In this document: positions 30,201 to 40,121 of the stretch, one piece after another
Layout: each line of letters begins with the position of its first letter
Position numbering within the stretch: the stretch's first letter is position 1
From: Favolaschia claudopus
Lineage: Eukaryota > Basidiomycota > Agaricomycetes > Agaricales > Mycenaceae
Direction of reading: 5' to 3'
NCBI GenBank assembly: GCA_037176885.1
Contig: JAWWNJ010000192.1
Span: forward strand, 301,136-365,135
DNA: 64,000 nt
Translations under genes and position numbers: made by a program
Notes under the pieces: model-generated
What the model was told of the DNA's origin: nothing
The model's input: only the letters and a program-made list of their open reading frames with translations
The model's database searches: none

Positions 30201-31382
30201 GATACACCAAGTCTTTTCCAAGTAATCCATACCGATGTGATGGTGATGGGACAAGTCTCCAATAAATGTGGACTTGTAGTTGATGCAAGGGACTCGTTGA
30301 GTTCCTGGTTAGAGGGAAGACCATTAGTAAGGGATTCCGCTCAGGCAATTGGAATGTTCCTGTTTGAAGATATTATCTGCCGTTGGGGTTGCCCAAAGCG
30401 GATTGTAACGGACAACGCGGGGCAGTTCAAGAAAGCCGTGGAGTGGTTGAGGCAGAAATATGGAATAGCCAATGTTCAAATTTCGCCTTATAATTCGCAA
30501 GCTAATGGCAAAATTGAGTCTGGACACTTTCAAATGAGACAAGCGTTGTTCAAGGCAACTGGAGGGAACCCCGCCAAATGGTTCTGGTTCTTCCATGTGA
30601 TGCTTTGGTCCGACAGAGTCACAGTGAGAAAGGGTCTAGGGTGTTCGCCATATTTTGTGGTAACAGGAGCGCATCCAATATTACCGTTGGATGTTGAGGA
30701 AGCAACGTGGTTAGTGGAGTTGCCAGACCGAGTGTTGACCACCGCGGAGCTTATTGGATACCGTGCGCAAGCTCTAGCCAAGCATGTCTCCCATGTTGAA
30801 TATATGAGAGAGCGTGTTGACCATGCAAAGCGATTGGCTGTTCAGAAATTTGAACGGAACCATAAGCATGCAATCAAAGGCTACGACTTTAAGCCGGGAG
30901 ATTTAGTTCTGGTGCGACACACGGAGGTAGAAAAGTCATTGAACTCAAAAATGGAAAAGAAAGGAAGGTACCTCGGACCTATGGTTGTGATAAGACGCAC
31001 CAAGGGAGGAGCGTATATCCTTGCGGAGATGGATGGGTCTTTATTCCAAGACAGAATCGCTGCAGGAAGGGTAGTCCCTTACTTAGCGAGGGAACGAATC
31101 CAAATTCCGAAGAACATTCAAAAGTTCATTGATATCTCTACGGAGGCGTTGGAAAAACTAGTAAACGACGAGCCCGCGGAGGGTACAGAAGAGAAGAATA
31201 AAAAGTCTAAGAAGTTAAATGATATTGCCTTCGACAAAGTCAACATCAGGGTATCGCCCCAAGACTTCGAGGATACAGAATCTTCACAATCTGAATCTGA
31301 AAGCGAGGAGGAAGAGTCGTTTGGACTAGATGATGAACAGGAACGAGTGGGCCCGCGGAGGTCCAGGAGAAATAGAAAGTGA
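27213..31382 (+). CDS. pol: Pol: reverse transcriptase, RNase H, integrase
   Basis: Continuous frame of about 1390 codons with no ATG at its head, so expected as the Gag-Pro-Pol product. Counting from 27282: reverse transcriptase with catalytic ALDMF near residue 362 and YIDD near 426; RNase H with LQVDTSW near 597 and a downstream TD; integrase with HH-CC zinc finger (HDSLGHRG...CLPCQN) near 919-958 and the DDE triad in IHTDVM, VTDNAGQF and GKIESGH (about 982, 1042, 1076). The C-terminus has an SH3-like GDLVLVRHTEVE...YLGPMVV block, then an acidic Ser/Glu tail. No chromodomain seen. All catalytic residues are present. The last 265 bases overlap antisense gene A. Confidence 0.92.
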   Translation, partial: SQTGFSEVFEELVEGGEATVAFELDEQGQLICIGYGFPKSGDVVTQADRQMAYLMASQQSFSGDKDASVLLNQYAGTMEKDKGMDIFLFKEDGPPSKPKKRSKKLNRGKKKNAKRKAQRAEAALLTAESTNVAVGGAEEPIDPVRGLPPKNVVHLDLPVPDTPRQQFVMEQLDPKPEPERVFANKYKPVADKVRPILGRVDEKFRIVRNITGDPLKDMPTISPHPPEFAPTGRYTAERKEVFDKTHDNGFLLPEEMKLLNHFMMEHNQHFAWEEDERGQFKHEFFPPVDMPVAPHTPWVCSQIPIPPGHFDEFCRIIKAKIDAGVYEPSNSSYRSPIFAVIKKDGKSLRIVHSLERLNEVTIQHSGVPPGTEKLAEHFAGRACGAALDMFVGYDNRDLAESSRDYTTFQTPFGALRLVKLPMGWTNSVPIFHDDVTYVLRDEIPHVTIPYIDDVPVRGGPTRYETGDGDWERIPENSGIRRFVWEHVQNLNRIVTRMNYAGGTFSGKKLVLCADEFEVVGHLCSYRGRLPDPKRIDVINNWGPCDTFTQVKAYLGTVGVLRSFIEGYGDIVAPINDLTKKDIVFKWSAECDEAQARIRQRLKDCPALKPLRYDWLSDIVLQVDTSWRAIGIIIYQLDPDDPKKKYYARFASITLGKTEANYSQPKRELYGMMRALEAMYYWIFGARKLVVETDALYIKGMLKNPGMGPNATINRWIEKILMFHFKLKHVPGERFAPDGLSRRDPFPGDEQFKNSEEGYDQNEPPEDHEDVVTDGQQPLEFEEFKHLIDKRGGYLLMEPEALSVEDFAEECMLAASAEADIAKARQAAYETDGKSVPEYILMMEPLIPDLELKWNKDKREPYDEEHRTEWMKKRDAKLPLIKEWLADPLIRPAGMNDDQEYRAFVRSASHFFLKGGRMYKKAIGMAHQLVVDKEHRMFMMKAAHDSLGHRGSYATTELISLRFWWPGLECDVYWYVATCLPCQNRQHTLIKVPPVVTDTPSLFQVIHTDVMVMGQVSNKCGLVVDARDSLSSWLEGRPLVRDSAQAIGMFLFEDIICRWGCPKRIVTDNAGQFKKAVEWLRQKYGIANVQISPYNSQANGKIESGHFQMRQALFKATGGNPAKWFWFFHVMLWSDRVTVRKGLGCSPYFVVTGAHPILPLDVEEATWLVELPDRVLTTAELIGYRAQALAKHVSHVEYMRERVDHAKRLAVQKFERNHKHAIKGYDFKPGDLVLVRHTEVEKSLNSKMEKKGRYLGPMVVIRRTKGGAYILAEMDGSLFQDRIAAGRVVPYLARERIQIPKNIQKFIDISTEALEKLVNDEPAEGTEEKNKKSKKLNDIAFDKVNIRVSPQDFEDTESSQSESESEEEESFGLDDEQERVGPRRSRRNRK
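27222..27249 (+). promoter_or_regulatory. pro-pol -1 frameshift site and hairpin
   Basis: The same heptamer G GAT TTT (27222-27228) in the pro register, 21 bases before the pro TAG. A -1 slip enters the pol frame, which is open from 27213. A small hairpin CGAG gaa CTCG (27239-27249) follows after ten bases. Confidence 0.7.
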
Positions 31383-32239
31383 TTAAAGGTTGTGGCCATA
31401 TTTGCCCCTACCGCACAAATAATCATGAGTATATTTCTTGGAAGATATGGAACGAAGACGTACTTGTCGGGAGATTCCACGGACTTGGGATGGATCCCCG
31501 GAGGAATGAGTTCAGTAATGCGAGCTAAGACGAGCTCCTTAGCAGAGTCGTCGTACATGTTGATGTCGAGTTCTTTGCGGAGGTAGGCGAGTTCGTGAAC
31601 ATCTGTGATCTGAGAAAGAGCTTGAACGAAGCCTTCCTTACGATACCGGATGCCCCGCTGAAGGAAGTAGAAAGCGAGGTCGAACTCTTCTGCGAGCTCA
31701 CCAAAATGGAACTTGTCGTTGCCAAACATGATAACTGGGGGGAAATTCAGCAATGAATAAAACCCCGCGGAGATTTTTGGAAACGTACCAGGGCCACCGC
31801 GCTCGTGGAAAACGGTGAACATATTGTTCTGCTCAGTAAAAGGGCAAGTGCGAAACTTGCGGAGGCAAGTATCGCAAGGAGCGCCCCAAGCCTGAGGATT
31901 ACAAGTCATAGAACCGTGCTCCGCTTCGCAGCAAGAACAAGCAGCAGTAGGCTGGAAGAATTCCCCTGAGTAAGGAGCGAGAATTGGAGAAGAACAGACG
32001 CGCACCTTGTTATCCGCAAGGAACGCAAGAGTGTAGCGGAGACGTTCACGGACCTCCAGAATCTTGGGCTCCCTAGTGGTGGATGCATCGTAATTGTAGC
32101 CAAAAACGCTACGAAGAGCGCCTATCTCATCCATGGGGAAGAAAGGAGCGTCCCACTCAGGATGAGGCGAAGGAGTGGAGTAGTAGTAGTCGCCGTAGTC
32201 AGGTGGTAAATTCTCCTCGTCGTATGGGTCGCAGCACAT
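31118..32239 (-). CDS. Antisense gene A, Cys-cluster protein
   Basis: Open for 373 codons from MCCDPYDEE. A 54-nt in-frame GTACGT...CCCAG intron (31735-31788) may be removed. The middle has a Cys cluster (CSCCEAEHGSMTC...CDTCLRKFRTCPF) that shares the C-x2-C-x3-FRTCP pattern with antisense gene C. The end of the frame runs antisense over the last 265 bases of pol, so the true stop might be changed by an unseen intron. Function unknown. It occupies a place in the element where ordinary Gypsy elements have only a short 3' untranslated region. Confidence 0.65.
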   Translation of the reverse strand: MCCDPYDEENLPPDYGDYYYSTPSPHPEWDAPFFPMDEIGALRSVFGYNYDASTTREPKILEVRERLRYTLAFLADNKVRVCSSPILAPYSGEFFQPTAACSCCEAEHGSMTCNPQAWGAPCDTCLRKFRTCPFTEQNNMFTVFHERGGPGTFPKISAGFYSLLNFPPVIMFGNDKFHFGELAEEFDLAFYFLQRGIRYRKEGFVQALSQITDVHELAYLRKELDINMYDDSAKELVLARITELIPPGIHPKSVESPDKYVFVPYLPRNILMIICAVGANMATTFNHFLFLLDLRGPTRSCSSSSPNDSSSSLSDSDCEDSVSSKSWGDTLMLTLSKAISFNFLDFLFFSSVPSAGSSFTSFSNASVEISMNF

Positions 32240-32914
32240 AAAAGAGCGGAAGGGGTATTTGGGATTTGGAAGCTCCGCGCAGCTGTCTTTAAGTCAGACA
32301 GGGCTGCTGAGACATTACCCAGCACTTTGGACACTCAGGAGTGTAGTTGCGATCGGTTGACTGAGCAATCACAGCTTAAATGGTTCAACGCAGTACCGTC
32401 GGAGCGTTTTGAATGGTATCCAGCGGAAAGAAACCCAATTTGTAGAGAAATTGAGGCCCGCGGACCCCTCACTACGAACGACAAGCGTTGCGGAGAAGGA
32501 AACAGATAAGCCTGGAACGGAGTGTCAGTTGAAGTCGATGATATGGCCATCATTAATTCCGAATTGGAGTATGTAGGGAATCAACCAGCGTAAGCAACTG
32601 AAGGCTAAGACGCTAAGGCTCCCGCGGCTCTTTTGACGAAGAAATGAGAGGTTGTTCAAAGTCAGAGACGTAGATTTGGCGCCCCGCGGAGCGGAGTTTC
32701 CCTCTCAGAATTGAAGAAAGCAAGGGAAATCACACAGGAATGGCTTGACAAAACAATTGTATTGCGAGCACTACTGAAATACGATACGCCCGGGCTGATA
32801 GAGACTGTGGTTGCTGGTTGAGCAGCGGAAGTGTGTCTGTTGAAGACACAGGTGTCTGTTGAAGACACGAATATAAAAACGGAAACTTGTAGCTAAATAA
32901 TCCTAGCAAGGGAT
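32240..32914. other. Spacer between antisense genes A and B
   Basis: No gene. Contains a tandem pair of small hairpins at about 32833-32868 (gtgtc tgttga gacac, twice), possibly in the terminator region of antisense gene B or promoter of A. Confidence 0.45.
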
Positions 32915-34614
32915 TTAAGGCTGCGAGGGCGCGTTAAGCTGAGACCAGTGCGCAAAGAAGAATTTGCGTACACCATGCGCGCTGTGCGGACGACGGATAG
33001 GCCTGTCATCAGGATACTTCTGGTAGAAGTCCAGTGTAAGCTTCTCGAGATGGTCGTCGTACTTATTGTATTCCGACAACCAGAAGCGAAACTTGAAGGC
33101 CGCGGAGCGCATGCTGTGGCGAAGAAACTCCGACTGAGAGCGAAAGTCGTGGGGATCCATTTCTTCAGCATGGACATTGGCGTTATGAACCGCTTTGTCC
33201 ATGATCGCAGGGTCTGTGATGACAATGAGATCATGATGAAGATCTATTGAATAATGAGGTGAATAACGGAGTAAAGGACGTTGAAACGTACTCGGGAAAG
33301 TGGGTTCGTGGAGCATATCGACTGCCGCGTCCGCCAGACGAGTACGCTTGCGACCACGAGCGGCATCATCAGGATCAGCGATCTCCGCGGGAGACTGGGG
33401 ACGAAATCAGTGAAAGGGAGTCGTATAACGAAAAATAGGACTCGCCTGAAGGCCCGCGGGAGGTTCCACCTAGTACGACTTGCGTATTAGAGGGATTCAA
33501 CCGTGAGAAGTTGATTACGTACCATTGAGTCGTCCTGGTCGAGAAAGGCTTGTTCCTCTTGAGCGGCCTGAGCTCTGAGCTTGCGCTGAGGAAAAGAAAT
33601 TTTCAGTGAGTAGGGTGCATGGAGAGGGAGCGTACAACTGTGCGACAAACGTTTTGGAACATCTCCTCTGGAATCGGATCGTCAACAATTTCAACTGACG
33701 CATCGCGTTTCTTGTGCGCCTTACCCTCGGAGATTTTGGAGTCCTTGGGTTTGACGGGGCGGGCGTCAATTCCGTGTTGAGTCGACGAGCAAGACCCACA
33801 CACGTTGATCTGCTCCAGAAATTTGATGGACGGACAAGAAAAGAGAGAATAAAGCGGAGCGTACCGTTCCGCGGGAGTTATTCTTCTTGTTGTTCTTGCC
33901 ACCGTTGGTCTTGTTGAACGAAAGACCTCCGGGGACCGCGCCAGAACCTGCACGGTAATTGGCCCCGTACGCGGCAAGCAAGTAGGGAGTAATATTCATA
34001 CCTTCCTCCTTGTCAATGTCCATCTGTAGACGATTAAAGTGAATCGTAAGGTGGAGAACGCCTAGAGAATACCTGGTCAGCGACAGACGCCTCATCCGCG
34101 GAGTCGTCACCGTCGGTATCCTCGGCAGCCTCCTTGGACTTGTGCTGAAAGGAATAAGTCAGTAGAGAAGCTAAGAAAGAGGGATAAAATAACGAGGGCA
34201 CACCTTGGCCTTTTCGTCCTTCTTCTTTTTCTTCTTAGCATTGTGGTAGCGGTTGATCAACTGGTTGAGCGTAACGTTGTGGCTGCTAGGAATGCGGAAG
34301 CCGTGCTCGTTGACAGCGAGTTGAAGCTGGTCAGGGAGTCCTAGAATGATCTGGGTGACGGTAGCATTCTGGGGGTGCTGGAGCGCGGAGGCCATTGGGA
34401 GAAATCCGGTCTGGAAGAAACCCCGCGGGTCAGCATAGTAGTGAATAGCGGAGTGTAGCGGACGTACGACGCGGTCGAGCACAGTGTCGAGCGCTCTGTT
34501 GCAGATCGCATCCGAGAATTTCGCCTTTCGGAGACCACGATATTCAGTGTGAGCCGCTTGAATGCCTTGGATTGCTGTCTGGAGTGCAGGCGGAGGGTGG
34601 CGGTCAGGCGCCAT
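32915..34614 (-). CDS. Antisense gene B, seven exons, 436 aa
   Basis: Exons (high to low): 34614-34204, 34144-34073, 34023-33865, 33809-33636, 33585-33523, 33394-33292 and 33243-32915. Lengths 411, 72, 159, 174, 63, 103 and 329 sum to 1311 bases, and every phase agrees. All introns are GT-AG, 49-59 nt except the fifth (128 nt). The product starts MAPDRHPPPALQ. It has an N-terminal globular part (about 1-120), a Lys run, an acidic segment, a CGSC motif, a KRTR patch, and a conserved-looking C-terminal domain with DFRSQSEFLRHSMR, FKFRFWLSEYNKYDDHLEKL and VRKFFFAHW. I do not recognise a family. Spliced host-like structure with no disruption strongly suggests it is expressed. Confidence 0.85.
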
Positions 34615-35661
34615 TGCATGGAAGTGGTCAGAACGAGACGAAGTTTGGCGGAGCGGACCTCTGGCTTTTATGTGCAAAAGGTCCGGGGAGTTACGATAAC
34701 TTGGTTACAAAGGCGCAAATCGTTGGAACACGCCAAGACGCATGGCAACTCAATTCTTTGGCTGATATAACTGCATGCGAGGACGCATGTTTTATTTAGT
34801 CTGGGGGAGAGAGGGAGCCAAGACACGGAATGAGCGGTGTGCCGTCCGCGCGTCCATGCGTCTGTTACCATATCTAGGCTTGGAGAAATTTGTTTCACCA
34901 AGAATAGGCGATTGAGGCCGATGTTTTCAAAATCGGAAGTCATGGAATCCTGATTGGGAGGATATTGATGATCGGTTTCTACACGCAGTGACTTGCGACA
35001 CTGATTGATGGAGGGCCGCGGAGACGCGTCAGACGGCAAGTCCCCGGAGTTCACCAGAAAAATGAAGTGGCGAGAACTAGCAAGAAATTGAAGACTCAAT
35101 GAGACTTCGTTACTTGAACAAAAGATGAAGTTGAAACTCCGCGGAGCAGGATTCTGCAAAGAGTTGAGAAGTAGAAGTCTTTCTGCTATGAAACAAGTAA
35201 TTTGAATTGAGGATCGACATATGATGACTCAATTTGGATTATAAGAGCAGTTGGGACTTGGTGAAATTCGCAGTGTAGTTGAAAAAGCTGAGTAGCGGAA
35301 ATCACCGTGATCGGATCAATAGAAAGATCCGGCGGCGGACCGGGTAACCAAAAGGTCCGGTGAGACGAAGGGCTTAAGGCGCTAACTTGGGCGCTAAGAG
35401 ACACTTAAGGAAATGAGTTCACACGGTTGAATTCAGGATAGCGGTTGTAGGCGCCATGGGCGCTAGATATTCAAAGGGAGTAATTACGACGGTTTACAAA
35501 GAAAATATTCTAAGCAAGTGGTAAACCTAAGTAACTACTCCTGGGGCAATATATAATACAAGGTTCATATGAGCTATTTGAGCTGTAGCTTACAGCGCGA
35601 GTACCAAGCAAAACGATGAGCATTGTATAAGTATGAGGGCCAGAGGGCCGCGACGAACGAT
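34615..35661. other. Spacer between antisense genes B and C
   Basis: About 1 kb without a supportable gene; presumably the promoter of B and the 3' flank of C. Contains several CCGCGG motifs (about 35014 and 35138). Confidence 0.45.
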
Positions 35662-37462
35662 TCATGGAGAGTGAGAGCCCTTGCGTTGAGAACGGCGCAA
35701 TTGTTTCTCCCGAGCCTTATCCTTCCCACCGCTGCTTCCCTCCACAAACTCACCGCGTCTACCTCTTTTAGCTTTCGGCACACCAGCAGTACCAGACGAT
35801 GGTCGGACTGGGGTGGCCGCAGTGAAAAGAGTAGAAACGGAGGCCGCCGAAGGAACGTACGGCGCCGACGAGTCGATGGGAGTAGTAATGGATGGCGGGG
35901 CGGGCGAACGCACGAGAGGACCAGACAGTGATCCAGGCAAGAGAGAGGCATCCACCGGTCCGAAGTTAGGACGGGAAGGAATGCGGTTGGAAAATTCTGG
36001 GTGAAAAGTTCCAGGAGTCTCAGAGCTGGAGCCAGCGGGAGGCGGAATCACTGCAGAAGTCGGATGCTCCGCAACGAACGTCGAGGAAGCATGAATCTCG
36101 GACTCGCGCTCGAAGAAAGCGTCAACCATCCCACGCAGGCGAGCAACGTCCGCCGGGTCTTCAAAGAGCGATTGGAAAGCGGACTCCACCAAAGCATTGT
36201 CAACGTTGCGGATGACGGTCATCAGGTCCTGCGCCGCAAGACGTTGAGTGCTGAGGGCGCGCGCGTGCATAACAGCCGCAAACTCCGAGTCGACGGTGGC
36301 CTGGTAGAGTCTCTGCATGAAGGAGGCGATCGTCTGAGGGGAAAGGTTTTGATAAGGACGGAGCGACTCGGTCAGCTTGACAAAGCTGGCGGGAGTCCAG
36401 TTGAGAGAACAGCTTTTATGTGTGTTGATACAGTGAAGGCAGGAAGTAGCGCGACCGGAAGACTCGTCCGCGCCAGGACAAGTGCGGAAATGCGAAGCGC
36501 ATTCAACACAAGGAAAGGCGGAAGGATTATAAAGCGACGGGTTCAAAGAGTCCTGTACGTAATGAGACGGGATACGCATCAAGGCGGGCGACGGCGCGTC
36601 CTCCCTTGGCAAAGAAAAAGCGATCTTCGTGAACTCGTTGCGATTGGAAACGGAAAGGACCGGCGCGAGCGAAGTTGGCGCAGAAAGGACAGGCGCAGGC
36701 GGCACGGTGATAGTCAACACCGGCGCAGCTGGCACGGAAGGCGCAGGAAGCATAGAGTGGGGAGTAAGAAGAACCTCCACCTTGCGCTTCTTCGAAGGCG
36801 GCTCCTCCGGCTCAACGACGGAAACTGTACCCTCGGGTTCAGCTTCAACATCGGAGTCTGCAGAAGGGAGTGCGCGGACGATGGGCTTCGCGATCTTGGG
36901 AAGGATGAACGAGCGAGGAATGATCTCGACGTTGGGGTCGCGATGATCGTAGTTGTCCCGGAAGTTGAGGGCGGGGCGAGCTACACGATAAGCCTCACGA
37001 ACTTCGGAGGGCGGATTCTTCTTAACAGCCTCGAAGATACCCTTGAGGAGACGAGAAGAAGACCAGAGAAAGAGCTCGACCTCGTCTGGGATGTCGGAAC
37101 GTTCACGATAAGATTGCTAAAAGAAACAATCAGTCAACGTGAAGAATCCAAGGAGAGTTAAGAAACGAACTCACCAAAACAGGCAGGAAAGCTTTGGCTA
37201 GTTCGACCTGGGCAGGAATGCTGGGCTCAACGGCGATGTAATTCAAATTGTGGAAGTTGCGCGCGGCGTCGACGTCGAAAGGCGCCCAGTGGACAGCGCG
37301 AGGGTCGGTAGGCGCCAGCGAGATCGGCAGTTTAGCCAGACGGCGACCGGCGGGAGAATCTAGAGGCAAAGGAGGCAACTCCTCCTCATCGGACTCGGGC
37401 GTTGGAGACTTGGGACGCGGAGACACCGGCGTCGTCGTGGGTTTCTTAGCAGTAGCCACCAT
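35662..37462 (-). CDS. Antisense gene C, two exons, 580 aa
   Basis: Exon 1 37462-37175 (96 codons from MVATAKKPTTTP, in a GCCACCATGG context), a 58-nt GTGAGT...TTTTAG intron, then exon 2 37116-35662. Residues about 96-170 read as a folded block (SYRERSDIPDEVELFLW). There is a nuclear-localisation-like KKRKVE, a Pro/Ala/Val linker, and then a Cys cluster CVECASHFRTCPG...SCLHCINTHKSC that could bind zinc. A helical region follows, and the end is basic and Ser-rich (AKRGRRGEF...KQLRRSQRK). No known family recognised. It resembles antisense protein A in the FRTCP cluster. The NLS-like and Cys features suggest a nuclear, possibly DNA- or RNA-binding, role; that is inference. Confidence 0.8.
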
Positions 37463-38268
37463 GGAAGCACCGGCGGCGACTAGCACCAGGGTTGGAAAGA
37501 ATAGGGAAGAGATGGTGGAGTCGTTGTCGACGGCGAAGACGAGAGACGGGGCCACACAGTGCAAAGCACTAAATGTGGTGGTGGTGGTAGAGAAGAGAAG
37601 GAAGTGGGCGCCAAAACGCCCACCCAGTCAGTATAAGTGGCGGAGCGGACTTAGGAAAATTTCCTGGAAGTCATAAGCGCCGCGGCCACGATTGAATTGA
37701 GATCTTATCGGAGTACCTGATAAGGGAAAGCCCAGAAGCAAGCTATTATTAGCTGGGTTTAGAAGAGATTCTCCGCAGTGAACCTTGAAAGATTTTAGGT
37801 TTGATGGAAGTCGTCGACTCTATTACGTCGGAACGTACCGATTCAATGGACTCTGCAAGGAATCTCGGAGACCGGAAGGGAGTTCAGTGGTCCAAGCGAC
37901 TTATAGCAGTATAAGGTTAGGGTTATCCAAAGAGATGTTGGGACTCTGCAAGAGAACTGAGCGGAGGAGTGCGACCAGAATGTACACCCCTGTCTTGATA
38001 AAAGTCAGACAGAAAGTGTCAATTACGTAATGATCGACGTCCGCGGAGGCAATTGTCTAAAAATAGATTTTGCTGAGCGCAGGTTGAGACCAACGGACTT
38101 GGTTGAATTCTGCTTGCAGATTCAAAACCAATAGACGGTGAAAAAGTGTGCATGTGTGTAGGCGCTATAAAAATTAGAACGTCTAGTCGGACGCAGTCAG
38201 TCCGCGGACCACTCAATATCTAGTACACTGAGGGCTACAAATGGTAGACCGAGGACGGTCTAGATTTA
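37463..38268. other. Spacer upstream of antisense gene C
   Basis: About 0.8 kb with no supported gene; likely promoter for antisense gene C and sense 3' untranslated region. Confidence 0.45.
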
Positions 38269-38280
38269 GTGAAGGGGAGA
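38269..38280 (+). promoter_or_regulatory. Candidate polypurine tract
   Basis: Purine-rich gtgaaggggaga directly abuts the 3' LTR, the position where plus-strand DNA synthesis is primed in LTR elements. Confidence 0.7.
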
Positions 38281-40117
38281 TGATACGCGTGGTCAATTTT
38301 GCGCGTATTTATCTAGCTTTTGTAGTGACTTGTGGCACAAATACCCATATTAGCTGCATGGCACTAAGGGCTTTACTCGACTATCAATAGGAAGTCAGTA
38401 CTCCTGTTCATGGTGACTTGAAGGAGGATCAGAGTGAGCTCCGAGCTGCTGGTCGTAACGTTACTGGAGATAATCATAGAGGCCCGCAGCACACGGAGTA
38501 ACCCAAGGTTTTGGGTGTTGCAAGAGTAACAGATGAAGACTGAGTTGAAGTGCAGTCTGGACTTGTAGTAAAGCAAGACGGGACGTCGGAGGAAGGCCCG
38601 CGGAGTATCCAAACGAAAGGTCTATGAGATACATAGACGCCGCGGACCTGCCGAAGACTTACAGACAAGTTGCCGCACCAATGTACCTTGAACATAAGGG
38701 TGCCGGACGTTGGATCAACGGCAGGGTGATGCCTCAGATCTGGAACAGTGATTGCGGACATCCATCATGTCACGGAGAATACTCCGCGGACTCGGCATGT
38801 ACATCACGGAAGCACTTTCCTGTATGCCGCTGATGAGATAGTTTGACACTGAAGCATAGGAATGTCTTAGACGGTGATCTGATGGTCTGGAAACAGAACT
38901 AGAGGTCTAGAACGGTCTAGACGGAGTGGAGCAACCATATGATTTAGAGGATCTACATGGATGCCGGGGAAACACGTCGGAGCGGAACAGTGATACACAT
39001 CCGCGGATGACCAAGATAGTGATTCAACCGTGAGATGGTCAGAATAGATGACCTTTCATGGACGGATCGTGACGATTCAGAGCGGCAGACGGCTGCTAGA
39101 CCTACGTATACCCAATCCCAACTCAATTGTTTCTGTATCTTGACTCAGATTTGTTTACATCATGTATTTTCTTGGCATTAGTATAAAAGACCATGTATTT
39201 CTCGTCGTTTGTCTAGTTCATCGCGCGCAGGTCATTGACGGCGTTGGTGTACTCAGGCAGGGACGTAGAGGCATTTAAATTGGAGTTATCTGCTTGCTAG
39301 TTTTTGTCTTCATTAGGAACGATTTGTTGAAGTTCAGACAAGTGTGAATTAAGACTTAAGTTTCTAGAAGCGTTCACCCGCGGAAACTTTGGACTGTGGA
39401 GTTTTGTCGTGGCATAGCCAACCCAGTAACCTTCCAAGGACTTGGCCCGTTTGAGCATTGCTCGCCCCCATTTACCAGTGTTGCGTTTGACTGGTCCACT
39501 TAACCCGCGGACTACTCAGAATCAGTTGAAGTGAAAGTGTGCTTAAGAGTGAACTAGTATCTCCCCAAGTTGAAGAGAGTAGACGATCTATCCGCGGACG
39601 CATCGTGTTCAGACTTGCCTGCACGTAACCTGACGGGATACGATTAGTGCCTTGGAGCTTGTGCTATATAAAGGAGTGTCAAACGTACCTGAGAGATTGG
39701 AAGTTCAGGTCTACAGTCGCAGTGGCACTGTAAGAAGCGTGTGTACGAGGCATTTCTAGCAATTGGCTGGTGTCTAATATATTCAATTCGCCCTGACTGT
39801 CGGAGTTCCTCCCAGTCTTGTATCCTAAAAACCAATATACCTTGTTCATTGGAAAGTCCGCGGACGGATTACCTCTAAACTATAGTCAGTAAAGAACTTG
39901 TTTTGCGTCAGTTCGGACCAGTAGACGAAGTTGAACTACATCTGGATTTCGGATTGGACCCCACGAACTCAATAGGAAGCACTTGGTGTATCTTGTTGAG
40001 ACATATATAAGTGTTGGAGTGTTGTGTGTGTTGGTTGAGTTGTTTGTGTGTTTTGTAGTGGATTAGTCCATTGCGCACTTTGCATCTCATATCGATATAT
40101 TCAAGTGCAGCGTTTCA
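38281..40117 (+). repeat. 3' LTR
   Basis: 1837 bp. Differs from the 5' LTR at three positions that I noticed: gcccgcAgcac versus gcccgcGgcac, tatccGcgg versus tatccAcgg, and cagtcTtgt versus cagtcGtgt. Confidence 0.95.
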
Positions 40118-40121
40118 CCGT

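Larger units (their letters stand above)
21216..40117 (+). mobile_element. 18.9-kb Ty3/Gypsy-type LTR retrotransposon
   Basis: It is bounded by 1837-bp direct repeats starting TGATACGCG and ending GTTTCA (TG...CA), with a 4-bp target duplication CCGT at 21212-21215 and 40118-40121. Sense genes: gag, pro and pol (order RT, RNase H, integrase, so Ty3/Gypsy). Antisense genes: three in the 31.1-37.5 kb region. I found only three differences between the LTRs, so insertion is recent. It is roughly three times the size of ordinary fungal Gypsy elements because of long LTRs, the antisense gene block and a nested 874-bp insert in gag. The insert breaks gag, so this copy would depend on Gag from elsewhere. 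Confidence 0.95.

Noticed and set aside
30000..31382. Chromodomain at the Pol C-terminus
   Set aside because: The C-terminus shows an SH3-like block and an acidic tail, without the aromatic cage pattern of chromodomains.
36001..37161. 386-codon plus-strand ORF
   Set aside because: It runs antisense through gene C, which has a good start, intron and phase; the plus frame is a shadow.
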